A stretch of 43,470 nt of DNA from Mediannikoviicoccus sp037890055 (GTDB lineage: Bacteria; Bacillota; Clostridia; Tissierellales; Peptoniphilaceae), in the NCBI GenBank assembly GCA_037890055.1, contig JBBKBD010000018.1. One strand, 5' to 3'. Under the pieces are notes generated by a model. That model had not been told where the DNA came from. It saw nothing but the letters and a program-made list of their open reading frames with translations, and did not search any database. Shown here piece after piece: positions 24,317 to 32,300 of this stretch. Position 1 is the first letter of the stretch. The number at the start of each line of letters is the position of its first letter. Made by a program: the position numbers and the translations under genes.

Positions 24317-25495
24317 CTAGAAGTCTATTTCTTTTCCTTCATAGATGTATTGTAATATTTTCTTCATGTCTTCAAATTCAGTTTTTCTTGGGTTAGATAA
24401 TGTACAAGCGTCAGCTACAGCTTCCTTTGCAATACTATCTAATTTTTCTTTGAATTCTTCTTCAATAATACCAAAGTCTCTTAAATTATTTTTAATATCG
24501 AATTTAGCATTGAAGTCACGAATCATTTCAATTAACTTGTTACTGATTTCAAGATCAGTTCCAGTAAGTCCTAAATGTTTACCAATTTCTCCATATCTCT
24601 TTAAAGTTTCTGGGTCTTTTCTATTGTATTCAATTACATAAGGTAGGTACATTGCATTTGCATAACCATGAACAATATGTCCAGTAGAGAAAGCAGCCCC
24701 AGTCTTATGAGCTAGAGAGTGAACAATACCAAGTAATGCATTTGAGAAAGCTTGTCCTGCAAGACATTGAGCATAGTGCATTTGTTCCTTAGCATCAGCA
24801 TCACCTTTGTATGAGCTTGGTAGATATTCAAATACCATCTTGATTGCGTGAAGTGCAAGTGGGTCAGTAAATACGGAATGAACATTTGAAACATAAGCTT
24901 CAAAAGCGTGAGTTAATGCATCCATACCAGTGTTAGCGGTCAATCTTGGAGGCATAGTTTCAGCAATGTCAGGGTCCACAATAGCAATATCTGGAGTTAT
25001 TTCAAAGTCTGCAAGAGGATATTTAATTCCTTTGTCATAGTCAGTAATTACTGCAAATGCAGTAACTTCAGTTGCAGTTCCAGAAGTTGAAGAAATTGCT
25101 GCAAATTTTGCCTTTTTTCTCAATTTAGGAAAACTAAAAGGAACAATTAAATCTTCAAACTTAGAATCAGGATATTCATAAAATACCCACATAGCCTTAG
25201 CTGCATCAATAGGAGAACCGCCGCCAAGAGCAACAATCCAGTCAGGCTCAAACTCTTGCATAACCTTAGCACCTGCCATTACAGTAGCAACAGATGGATC
25301 TGACTCAACATTTTCAAAAAGTTTTACTTCCATACCAGCTTCCTTAAGATTGTTTTCAATCTTGTCTAAGAAACCAAACTTTTTCATAGAGCCGCCACCA
25401 ACAACGATAATGGCCTTCTTACCTTCCAATTCCTTAAGAGCATCTATGGATCCCCTTCCATAGTATGTATCTCTTGGTAATGTGTATCTTTTCAT
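24317..25495 (-). CDS. Iron-containing alcohol dehydrogenase
   Basis: A 392-residue group III (Fe-dependent) alcohol dehydrogenase that interconverts aldehydes and alcohols with NAD(P)H. Visible are the nucleotide loop ALGGGSPIDAAKAMWVFYEYP, SSTSGTATEVTAFAVI, and the metal-binding segment: TGMDALTHAFEAY, LGIVHSLAHKTGA and HIVHGYANA, which carry the aspartate and histidine ligands. The sequence resembles the reductase half of AdhE, which suggests an ethanol/butanol-type fermentative role. The start is the ATG at 25495 behind GGAGGGG; a further 15 codons of open frame upstream have no site. It is a single-gene transcript with its own promoter and terminator. Confidence 0.94.
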   Translation of the reverse strand: MKRYTLPRDTYYGRGSIDALKELEGKKAIIVVGGGSMKKFGFLDKIENNLKEAGMEVKLFENVESDPSVATVMAGAKVMQEFEPDWIVALGGGSPIDAAKAMWVFYEYPDSKFEDLIVPFSFPKLRKKAKFAAISSTSGTATEVTAFAVITDYDKGIKYPLADFEITPDIAIVDPDIAETMPPRLTANTGMDALTHAFEAYVSNVHSVFTDPLALHAIKMVFEYLPSSYKGDADAKEQMHYAQCLAGQAFSNALLGIVHSLAHKTGAAFSTGHIVHGYANAMYLPYVIEYNRKDPETLKRYGEIGKHLGLTGTDLEISNKLIEMIRDFNAKFDIKNNLRDFGIIEEEFKEKLDSIAKEAVADACTLSNPRKTEFEDMKKILQYIYEGKEIDF

Positions 25496-25529
25496 ATAAA
25501 CCCCTCCTGTTAATTTATTATCTAACTTA

Positions 25530-25558
25530 AGCATACACATGCGTTAATGAATTGTCAA
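25530..25558 (-). promoter_or_regulatory. Promoter for alcohol dehydrogenase
   Basis: Minus strand TTGACA (25558-25553), 17-nt spacer, TATGCT (25535-25530). A 12-bp palindrome TTGAAATTTCAA at 25589-25600, about 30 bp upstream of the -35, may be a regulator site. Confidence 0.65.
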
Positions 25559-25677
25559 TAAAGCAAAAGTCCTATAATATTCAAAATGTTGAAATTTCAA
25601 TATTTGTTAAAAAGATGAATAGGAAATATTTTTAAAATAATTAAAATATTTTAATATTTGACACGCTTTCCTGGTTA

Positions 25678-25783
25678 GAAGTGGAAAGAAGTTACGACAT
25701 ATATTTTAATTATAATATTGAACTTACCCATTAAATATCATTCTGAGCGAAAAAAATTCGAAGAAATTTTGAAGTCGAAGAAT
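25678..25783 (+). repeat. Direct repeat, copy A (ends in CATTCTGAGCG...GAAGAAT)
   Basis: 106 bp, matching copy B at 25887-25992 with about seven differences by eye; the 3' half has ATTCTGAGCGA and TCGAAGAAATTTTGAAGTCG. Confidence 0.9.
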
Positions 25784-25785
25784 TC

Positions 25786-25846
25786 TTGACCTAACAGAAG
25801 ACGAAGTCTTCGTTGTAGGTCAAATGTCGATCTCGTTTCACTTTCC
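25786..25846 (+). repeat. 61-bp repeat, left arm of an inverted pair around the radical SAM gene
   Basis: Starts TTGACCTAACAGAAG and ends TTTCACTTTCC. It matches the reverse complement of 27031-27091 at 59 of 61 positions. The first ~38 bases also fold on themselves (TTGACCTA... with ...TAGGTCAA). Confidence 0.9.
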
Positions 25847-25886
25847 AATAGGAAAGTGACAGAAGTCGACCTCGCAATAGAATTGA

Positions 25887-25992
25887 GAAGTGGAAAGAAG
25901 TTACGACAGATATTTTAATTATAACATTGAACTTCCCCAGTAAATGTCATTCTGAGCGGAAAAATTTCGAAGAAATTTTGAAGTCGAAGAAT
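25887..25992 (+). repeat. Direct repeat, copy B
   Basis: Second full copy of the 106-bp repeat, 209 bp downstream of copy A. Confidence 0.9.
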
Positions 25993-26119
25993 CTCGCATT
26001 TGATTTATCAAATGCGTTCATTTTTTTCTAGCGTTTATCCTTTAAAACTTTTAGCTAGCTCTACTTCCTAGACACTGTGCCCATTATACATTAAAATAAT
26101 AAATAGAAAGGAAATAGAA

Positions 26120-27028
26120 ATGATAAAAGGTTTTTACGACAAATACATGTACACTCCAATGCCCGAAATGCATAATGAAATGATTCCAGTAACCGATGGA
26201 TGTTCCTACGGTAAGTGCATTTACTGTGATTTGAATATGGGAAAGAAGTTTCGTGTATTTGACTTGAAAGATATAAAAAAATATATACGAAAAAGAGCAA
26301 AATTTTATGAGGGCAAAAGATTTACACCAAATAAATTTACCCTTCTAGAAGGAAATCCACTTTGCCTTAAAACTGAATTTCTTGTAGAGGTACTGATAGA
26401 GATAAAAGAAAACTTTCCAAAAATGAAATACGTCTCCTGCTTTGCTAGGTCCGAAGACGTTCTTAGAAAGAGCAAAGAAGATTTAAAATATTTAAAGAGT
26501 TTGGGACTTAATAGACTTTGCCTTGGAATAGAATCGGGAGATGATGAAGTTTTAAAATTTCACAACAAAGGAGTTACCACCGAGGAACAATTAAAAGCAA
26601 TTAGAATGCTTGAAGAAGTGGGTATAGACTACTCATGTTACATTATGCTTGGCCTGGGAGGAAAAGAACATTCAAGAGAGCATATACTAAACACTGCAAA
26701 GTTTTTAAACAAGACAAATCCATTTGAGATAGTCGTAGTCAATTTAGTAATTTTTTCAGGAGCAGAGTTAGTTAATTATGTTAAAAGTGGTGAATTTAAA
26801 AGAATTTCACTAAAGGAGCAAATAGAAGAAGAGATATTACTTCTAGAACACTTAAATATCCATACCATTTACAATGGAACCCATAAGACAAAAATACTTC
26901 CACTTACCACAAAGATTCCAGAGAGAAAGGATGATTTGTTGAAACTATTGAGAGAAGAAGACAAAAAGACAAATAGAGAATTGTTGAAAGAAGAAAAAAA
27001 GAAATGGGGAGTATGGGATAAGGAATAG
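26120..27028 (+). CDS. Radical SAM protein with CX4CX2C cluster motif
   Basis: A 302-residue radical SAM enzyme. The cluster ligands are C28, C33 and C36 in DGCSYGKCIYC, a CX4CX2C spacing and not the usual CX3CX2C; I recall the same spacing in a COG1032-like group with GCSHNKCTFC. Further core features are YVSCFARSEDVL, LGLNRLCLGIESGDDEVL (the GIESG strand) and YIMLGLGGKEHSREH. The reaction and substrate are unknown. The last ~40 residues are lysine/glutamate-rich. The ATG follows AGAAAGGAAA. It stands alone: no operon partner, and an inverted 61-bp repeat starts 2 nt after its stop with its mate 274 nt upstream of its start. Confidence 0.88.
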   Translation: MIKGFYDKYMYTPMPEMHNEMIPVTDGCSYGKCIYCDLNMGKKFRVFDLKDIKKYIRKRAKFYEGKRFTPNKFTLLEGNPLCLKTEFLVEVLIEIKENFPKMKYVSCFARSEDVLRKSKEDLKYLKSLGLNRLCLGIESGDDEVLKFHNKGVTTEEQLKAIRMLEEVGIDYSCYIMLGLGGKEHSREHILNTAKFLNKTNPFEIVVVNLVIFSGAELVNYVKSGEFKRISLKEQIEEEILLLEHLNIHTIYNGTHKTKILPLTTKIPERKDDLLKLLREEDKKTNRELLKEEKKKWGVWDKE

Positions 27029-27030
27029 TG

Positions 27031-27091
27031 GGAAAGTGAAACGAAATCGACATTTGACCTACAACGAAGACTTCGACTTCTGTTAGGTCAA
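27031..27091 (-). repeat. 61-bp repeat, right inverted arm after the radical SAM gene
   Basis: Begins GGAAAGTGAAACGAA and ends CTGTTAGGTCAA; reverse complement of 25786-25846 apart from two bases. Confidence 0.9.
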
Positions 27092-27164
27092 GAACTCGCT
27101 CACGCTCGCTCAACATGACACTATGTTAAGTTTTCATTGTAATATAGCGGTTTTGTCTTTAGGA

Positions 27165-27217
27165 TGTCATTCTGAGCGAAAAAATTTCGAAGAAATTTTT
27201 GAGTCGAAGAATCTCGC
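27165..27217 (+). repeat. Partial third copy of the CATTCTGAGCG repeat
   Basis: 53 bp with TGTCATTCTGAGCG, TTTCGAAGAAATTTT and TCGAAGAATCTCGC, the 3' half of repeats A and B. Confidence 0.85.
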
Positions 27218-27289
27218 GGAGCTAAAAATATATAGGAAAATAAAAGTGGATATAAATTGATAGCGTTCAAAACACATTACAAAACCACA

Positions 27290-27414
27290 GGAAAGCCTTA
27301 GCTTTCCAACAGCTTTCCAAAAGGGGTCTTGGGGCTGGCCCCAAGTCGTTGGGAGGGAAAGGGGGTTTCCAAGGGGGAAAGGAACGTACGAAACGGTTCC
27401 TTTTTCCCCCTTGG
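27290..27414. repeat. Cluster of G/C-rich hairpins of unknown nature
   Basis: Three strong hairpins in a row: GGAAAGC/GCTTTCC (27290-27296, 27301-27307), CTTGGGGC-TG-GCCCCAAG (27328-27345), and a long one with arms CCAAGGGGGAAAGGAAC (27369-27385) and 27396-27414 that differ only by a two-base bulge. Much more G/C than its surroundings. I do not recognise the family; it could be a small RNA, a repeat or a remnant of a mobile element. Confidence 0.5.
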
Positions 27415-27613
27415 GTGAATAAAAAGTGAAAATATATTAGTAATGAAATAGTATTAAGTCACAGACTTACAAAATAAATTAGAATTTTTCATATAAAGTT
27501 TTTTAAAACTTTCTACACTTCATCCTGTCCCTGAAAGTAGAATGAAGAAATGTATTAGAAACAACTGGGTAGTAGGGCATAGCCCTACAAAACAAAAAAA
27601 CAGTGGAATTAAA

Positions 27614-27636
27614 AAAAGGAGGCACTGCCTCCTTTT
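27614..27636 (-). terminator. Terminator after nox
   Basis: Stem AAAAGGAGGC (27614-27623), loop ACT, GCCTCCTTTT (27627-27636); on the minus strand followed by T-run. Confidence 0.88.
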
Positions 27637-27646
27637 ACCTTTACAC

Positions 27647-28990
27647 TTACCCAAGAACAGCTTTTACCGCTGCCATTGTAATATAGTTATATGGTTGATT
27701 GAAATGTGGCATAAAGAATATATCTGTCAATGCCAATTCATCAATTGTAACATCCTTTTGAATTGCAAGGCTAAACATATGAATACCCATTGACACATCA
27801 TATGTTGAACCAAGTTGTGCACCGATAATTCTTCTGTCATCTTTTCTATAAACAATTCTTATTTTTACCTTTGCATTAGGAACATCTTCCATAAATGCTG
27901 GCTTTTGTAAATCTTCAAAGTCAGTGTATTCCACATCAATACCATATTTCTTTGCAAGGTCAACGGACATACCAGTCATAACAATCTTATGTCCATAGAT
28001 TTGCATTCCTGAAGAACCTTGTACACCAGGGCTTGCGATGTCAACGCCACAAGCGTTTAATGCAGCTACAATTCCAGAACGAACAGCGTTTGTTGCAAGA
28101 GCCACATACTCTTGAGCATCAGAAGGTTTGTAGTATATAGTTGCACAGTCACCAATTGCATAAATGTCTTCGTTTGAAGTTCTAAAGTGTTTATCAACTA
28201 AGTATGCGCCACTTCTTTCATGTCTCTTAAGGTCTTCGCATAAATAAACATTTGGAACAAATCCAATTGAATTTATTACAAGGTCTGCGTCGTATTCGCC
28301 CTTGTTTGTAACAACGCTCTTAACCTTTCCATCTTCGCCTTTAAATTCTACAACATCTTCGTTGTAAACAAGTTTTATTCCGTTTTCTGCCATTGCATCT
28401 TCAAGAGGTTTTGAAAACTCATGGTCAAAATAATTTTCAAGAATCTTGCTGTCCCTTGTAACAAGTGTAGTGTTCTTGCCAATTCTTTTAAAAGCTTCCG
28501 CAAGTTCAACTCCAATATATCCAGAGCCAACTACAACAACATTTTTAATATCTTTTCTTTCGCCAATTTCTTTAACCTTTTTAGCATCTTGGAAAAGTTT
28601 TGCAACCTCAATATTTTCCAAATCTTCACCAGGAAGCTTATTTGATCTTGGTCTAGATCCAGTTGCAATAATTAACTTGTCATAAGAATCTTCGATTTCA
28701 CTTCCGTCCTTAAGTCTAACCTTAACAGTCTTTTTGTTTTCATCAACAGAAAGAACTTCCGATTCCATATGTACCTTAGCACCCTTTTCTTCAAAAACAT
28801 TTTTGTTGCAATAGAAAAGTCCGTCAGAGGTTGAAATTTGTTCACCAATCCATAGTGCCATACCACAACCTAAAAAAGAAATATTATTATTTCTGTCATA
28901 GATTGTAACTTCGTTATCCTTAAAATGATCAAGGATTGTGTTTGATGCAGCAGTACCTGCGTGGTTTGCTCCAATTACAATAATTTTCAT
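27647..28990 (-). CDS. nox: H2O-forming NADH oxidase (FAD-dependent)
   Basis: A 447-residue flavoprotein of the NADH oxidase/CoA-disulfide reductase family. It shows the FAD-binding start MKIIVIGANHAGTAASNTI, the redox cysteine C42 in ISFLGCGMALWIGEQI (the single-cysteine motif of Nox, cycling through sulfenic acid), the NADH-binding VVVVGSGYIGVELAEAF, the second FAD motif IYAIGDCATIYY and a C-terminal dimerisation domain ending NYITMAAVKAV. It reduces O2 to water and so protects an anaerobe and regenerates NAD+. The ATG follows GGAGGG. CoA-disulfide reductase is a less likely alternative. It is a single-gene unit with a possible operator at its start site. Confidence 0.92.
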   Translation of the reverse strand: MKIIVIGANHAGTAASNTILDHFKDNEVTIYDRNNNISFLGCGMALWIGEQISTSDGLFYCNKNVFEEKGAKVHMESEVLSVDENKKTVKVRLKDGSEIEDSYDKLIIATGSRPRSNKLPGEDLENIEVAKLFQDAKKVKEIGERKDIKNVVVVGSGYIGVELAEAFKRIGKNTTLVTRDSKILENYFDHEFSKPLEDAMAENGIKLVYNEDVVEFKGEDGKVKSVVTNKGEYDADLVINSIGFVPNVYLCEDLKRHERSGAYLVDKHFRTSNEDIYAIGDCATIYYKPSDAQEYVALATNAVRSGIVAALNACGVDIASPGVQGSSGMQIYGHKIVMTGMSVDLAKKYGIDVEYTDFEDLQKPAFMEDVPNAKVKIRIVYRKDDRRIIGAQLGSTYDVSMGIHMFSLAIQKDVTIDELALTDIFFMPHFNQPYNYITMAAVKAVLG

Positions 28991-29009
28991 ACTAATCCCT
29001 CCTATTTAT

Positions 29010-29046
29010 ACCATACTGTTCTTGTATGGTTAAGATTATTATACCA
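29010..29046 (-). promoter_or_regulatory. Extended -10 promoter and palindromic operator for nox
   Basis: Minus strand TGGTATAAT (29046-29038) is an extended -10. Just downstream lies the palindrome ACCATAC-N7-GTATGGT (29010-29030), covering about +1 to +21. A further TACCATACC half is at 29062-29070. The pattern suggests a repressor site; the regulator is unknown. Confidence 0.6.
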
Positions 29047-29186
29047 CTATTGTTAAACAAATACCATACCAAATAAAAAAATTTCTATATATTTATGCAT
29101 ATATTCAAAAAAAGTTGATTTTAAATTTTAAGAGTTAAAGTCTTTATAAATCCCGTATTATACACAGTATATAACGTTAAAATAAT

Positions 29187-29215
29187 TTGATAAATTGAAG
29201 CATGTACGCTACAAT
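29187..29215 (+). promoter_or_regulatory. Promoter for first giant surface protein
   Basis: TTGATA (29187-29192), 17-nt spacer, TACAAT (29210-29215), giving a leader of about 115 nt before the ATG at 29336. The 345-nt gap (28991-29335) otherwise shows only the nox promoter and A/T-rich sequence. Confidence 0.55.
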
Positions 29216-29335
29216 AATACTAAGTATGTAAATAAAATTAGGGATAATATAATTTTTTTAGAAATCCACACAATAAACAAAGAATTTTTACAACTGAAAT
29301 TTTTATAAAACAATGAAGGAGATTAGGAGGAAGAA

Positions 29336-32300
29336 ATGTTAAAGCAAATTTTCAAAAGGGGTTTAAGTGGACTATTAGTAGCCACTATGCTTGTAACAAG
29401 CTTACCAATACAAAGCTTAGCACAGCCAAGCACAGAAAATAACCCAGAGAAAAAAATCAACTATGATGAAAACCCTATAAGTGATAGTGGCTTTAAAGAA
29501 GGCTACATCAACAAGGATATTGATGTCAAGGTTGCAAAACCTACAGATGGAAGTAAAAATTTTATAGAAGGACCAGATATTCCAGACATCTATACAATGA
29601 GAGCAGAATACAGAATCCAACGTGGTGACAGAAGGATAAACAACTACCAACCTTACGAAGCATCCGTTGGAGCAGGTATCAAAGACGAAGATAAGGAAAA
29701 AATAGAACAAACAATAAATCTTCCTGACTTTGATGGCTATAGCACACCTACACCAAGCTTTAATGTAAACTATGGCAGTATTAAAAACAAAGCACAGGAA
29801 GGTAAAAAAGTAGAAAAAAAAGAGGGACCAAAAACTTGGACTGAACACAAGGGTCTTTTGCCATATGTATACCATGGAAAGAGAAACTCTTTTAAGGTTC
29901 ACCATATCTTTCAAAGCCTTGAAAATAAAGACAAGTATGGAAATATGGATGGTGAAACTAAAATAAAACAAACAACCGAAACCGGACTAACAGGTTCTAT
30001 AGTAACAATAAAACCTCTTGAAGATGATGAAATAAAAGGTTATGAGCCAGAAAGAAGTGTTATAGAAACACAAATGCCAGAAAATACGACAGGATACATT
30101 GTAGAATACCGTTACAACAGAAAGCATTTCAATGTTCATTATGACACAAAAGACGGCTCACCAATAGCAACAAGAACAATTTACTATGGCCAACGTATCC
30201 CTACAATACCTCTAATAGATGAAAAGGGAAATATAACTACTGACCAAAGCAAGGATCCAACATATAAATTAGGAAGTACTTTCAAAGGTTGGAAGCCATC
30301 AATTGATTTACAGACAAAAGGCGGAAAAAAATACAATAAAGACGAAGTAATCAAAGATGATAATGGCGAACCAGTAAAGACCCTAGACTTAGATTTTATA
30401 ATGCCGGCAGATGATGTAACTTTTACAGCTGAGTGGAAGGACAAAGAAAAGGCAGACTATGCAGTACAGTTTTGGGTAGAAAAGGCAGACCACGATGACA
30501 ATGCCTCTCTTTTAGAAAAGTACGACTACATTGGTACTAATGCATATAAAGATAAAGATACAGGCACAAGACCAAATCTTGACGATGAACCTATAAAGGG
30601 CCTTCCTTTCCCAGACCTAGACCAAGCACGTCTACAAAAAATTTGGAATGGCGACAAATTTAATAGAGATGCTCATCTTTACCTAAACAAATTCTATGTC
30701 TACAATAAAAAATTAACAGACGAGCAAAATAAAGACCCGTCTAACCCAACACTGGTAAAGTCTGTATCCTCAACAGGAAAGACTGTCTACAATATCTACT
30801 TTGACAGACAAGTCTACACACTATACTTTACAGATTCTAACTACTTTAAAACTCAAACATCAGACTGGGGTGTAGGGGGACAAACTTTCTTCCCAGAGAT
30901 TTATGAACCGGACGGCAAAAACGGAGCAAAATTAGTAGGCGGGAAAGGAGATCCTTACCACTTCAAGGCAAGATTTAATGAACTTATGCTTAAGTGGCCT
31001 AACGATGCTATGCAAACAAAGGGATTTACACCTGGCTTGCAATCCTACGGCTGGGGACCAAACTATGATGTTCCCGCGTGGCCAACTCACCTTGACACAC
31101 CACCATATAGACTTAATGCTGATGAGTTCCTGGACATGGACTACACCGGCGGCGGCAACGACGGAGTCTCCTACGAGAGGAATGGCGGCTACGCTAAGAA
31201 AATAAATAAGGGCGATGGCACAACGATTGATGTAGATTATAATGACTTTACAACCATTTCCCTTGGTATAAAACAAGGCAAGAACTCCGTACCTCATCAC
31301 ATGGACCTTTGGATGGACGGTTATAAGCTTGGAGAGACTATTATCCGTTACGACCTATATAGGTCTAAGGCAGATACAGATAGTGAAACTTATGAACACA
31401 AGTATCCTAAAGTGCAAGGCTTTACGGCCAAGAGAAAAACGAAAAGAACGACATTTCTTACTGAAGACGATATAGACGAAAAAAATGATGAGCGTGCCGA
31501 AATCACCCCATTCCCCGACAAGGAATACAAGGATATCTTTGGATTTAAGTACACGGTAGGCCAGATCTACTTTATGAAGGCTTTCTTCAATAATGCCGAT
31601 AATTATGGCGATCCATTGGATGGAAATGAATTTAAAAAAAACGGCTACCTACGCTTTGAATACACTCGTGACAAGTTCCCACTAAGGTTTAACTACGACC
31701 CACAAAAGACCAAGGGTGACAATGAATTTAACACAACAAACTCAATAGATACTTTCTACGAGTTTCCACTAAAGGTCTTAAGCCCAGACTTGGTTCCTAA
31801 TGAAACACCTAGAGAAGAAAGGGAATATTTCAAAGAAAACCCTGCAAACTTCTTGGACAATCCAGAAAACTTAAAGACATTAGGTCTTACGGATCTTGTA
31901 TATAATGATCCAAATGACAACAATAAGTTAAAAGTAAAAAGACCGGAAAATCTTCCAGACCAAATGGAATTTAAGGGCTGGGCGCTAGACCCTGCAGGAA
32001 CTAAACTTATTTGGGAAAACAAGGACGAAAAGATGCCTAACCATGCAGTAAACCTATATGCTAAGTGGGGCGAGCCTGACTATAAATGGAAGGTAACCCT
32101 TGACCCTAATGGAGGTTCTCTATCTTCAATAAAAGCTGAAGACTTGACAAAAACAAGTAAGACCATCCAAGAAGGAGATATAGGACAAGAAGAAAGAAAG
32201 ACCTACCCTGAAAAACATAAAAACGATGGAAATAAACAAGTCTTCACAGTTATACAAAGACAACAATTAAAAGAACTTAAAGAACCTCAACGCTGGGGCT

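Larger units (their letters stand above)
25559..26119. other. Non-coding repeat-rich region between adh and radical SAM gene
   Basis: No gene is seen. The stretch is filled by two ~106-bp direct repeats (25678-25783, 25887-25992), a 61-bp hairpin-forming unit (25786-25846) and a perfect hairpin CGCATTTGA/TCAAATGCG (25995-26003 with 26008-26016) followed by a T-run. CACTTTCC-AATA-GGAAAGTG (25839-25858) is another perfect hairpin. Confidence 0.7.
27092..27613. other. Non-coding region between radical SAM gene and nox
   Basis: No convincing gene. It holds a partial third copy of the direct repeat (27165-27217), a cluster of G/C-rich hairpins (27290-27414), a GTAGGGC-ATA-GCCCTAC hairpin near 27573-27589 and the nox terminator. 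A short open frame at 27542-27793 runs antisense into nox and is not gene-like. Confidence 0.6.

Noticed and set aside
25678..25992. CRISPR array at the direct repeats
   Set aside because: Only two or three copies of a ~106-bp unit with uneven spacing and no cas genes; inconsistent with CRISPR.
27542..27793. 83-codon open frame overlapping the end of nox
   Set aside because: It crosses the nox terminator hairpin and runs antisense into conserved nox sequence; composition is not protein-like.
29047..29335. Riboswitch or T-box before the first giant gene
   Set aside because: No conserved T-box or common riboswitch core and no terminator hairpin in the leader.
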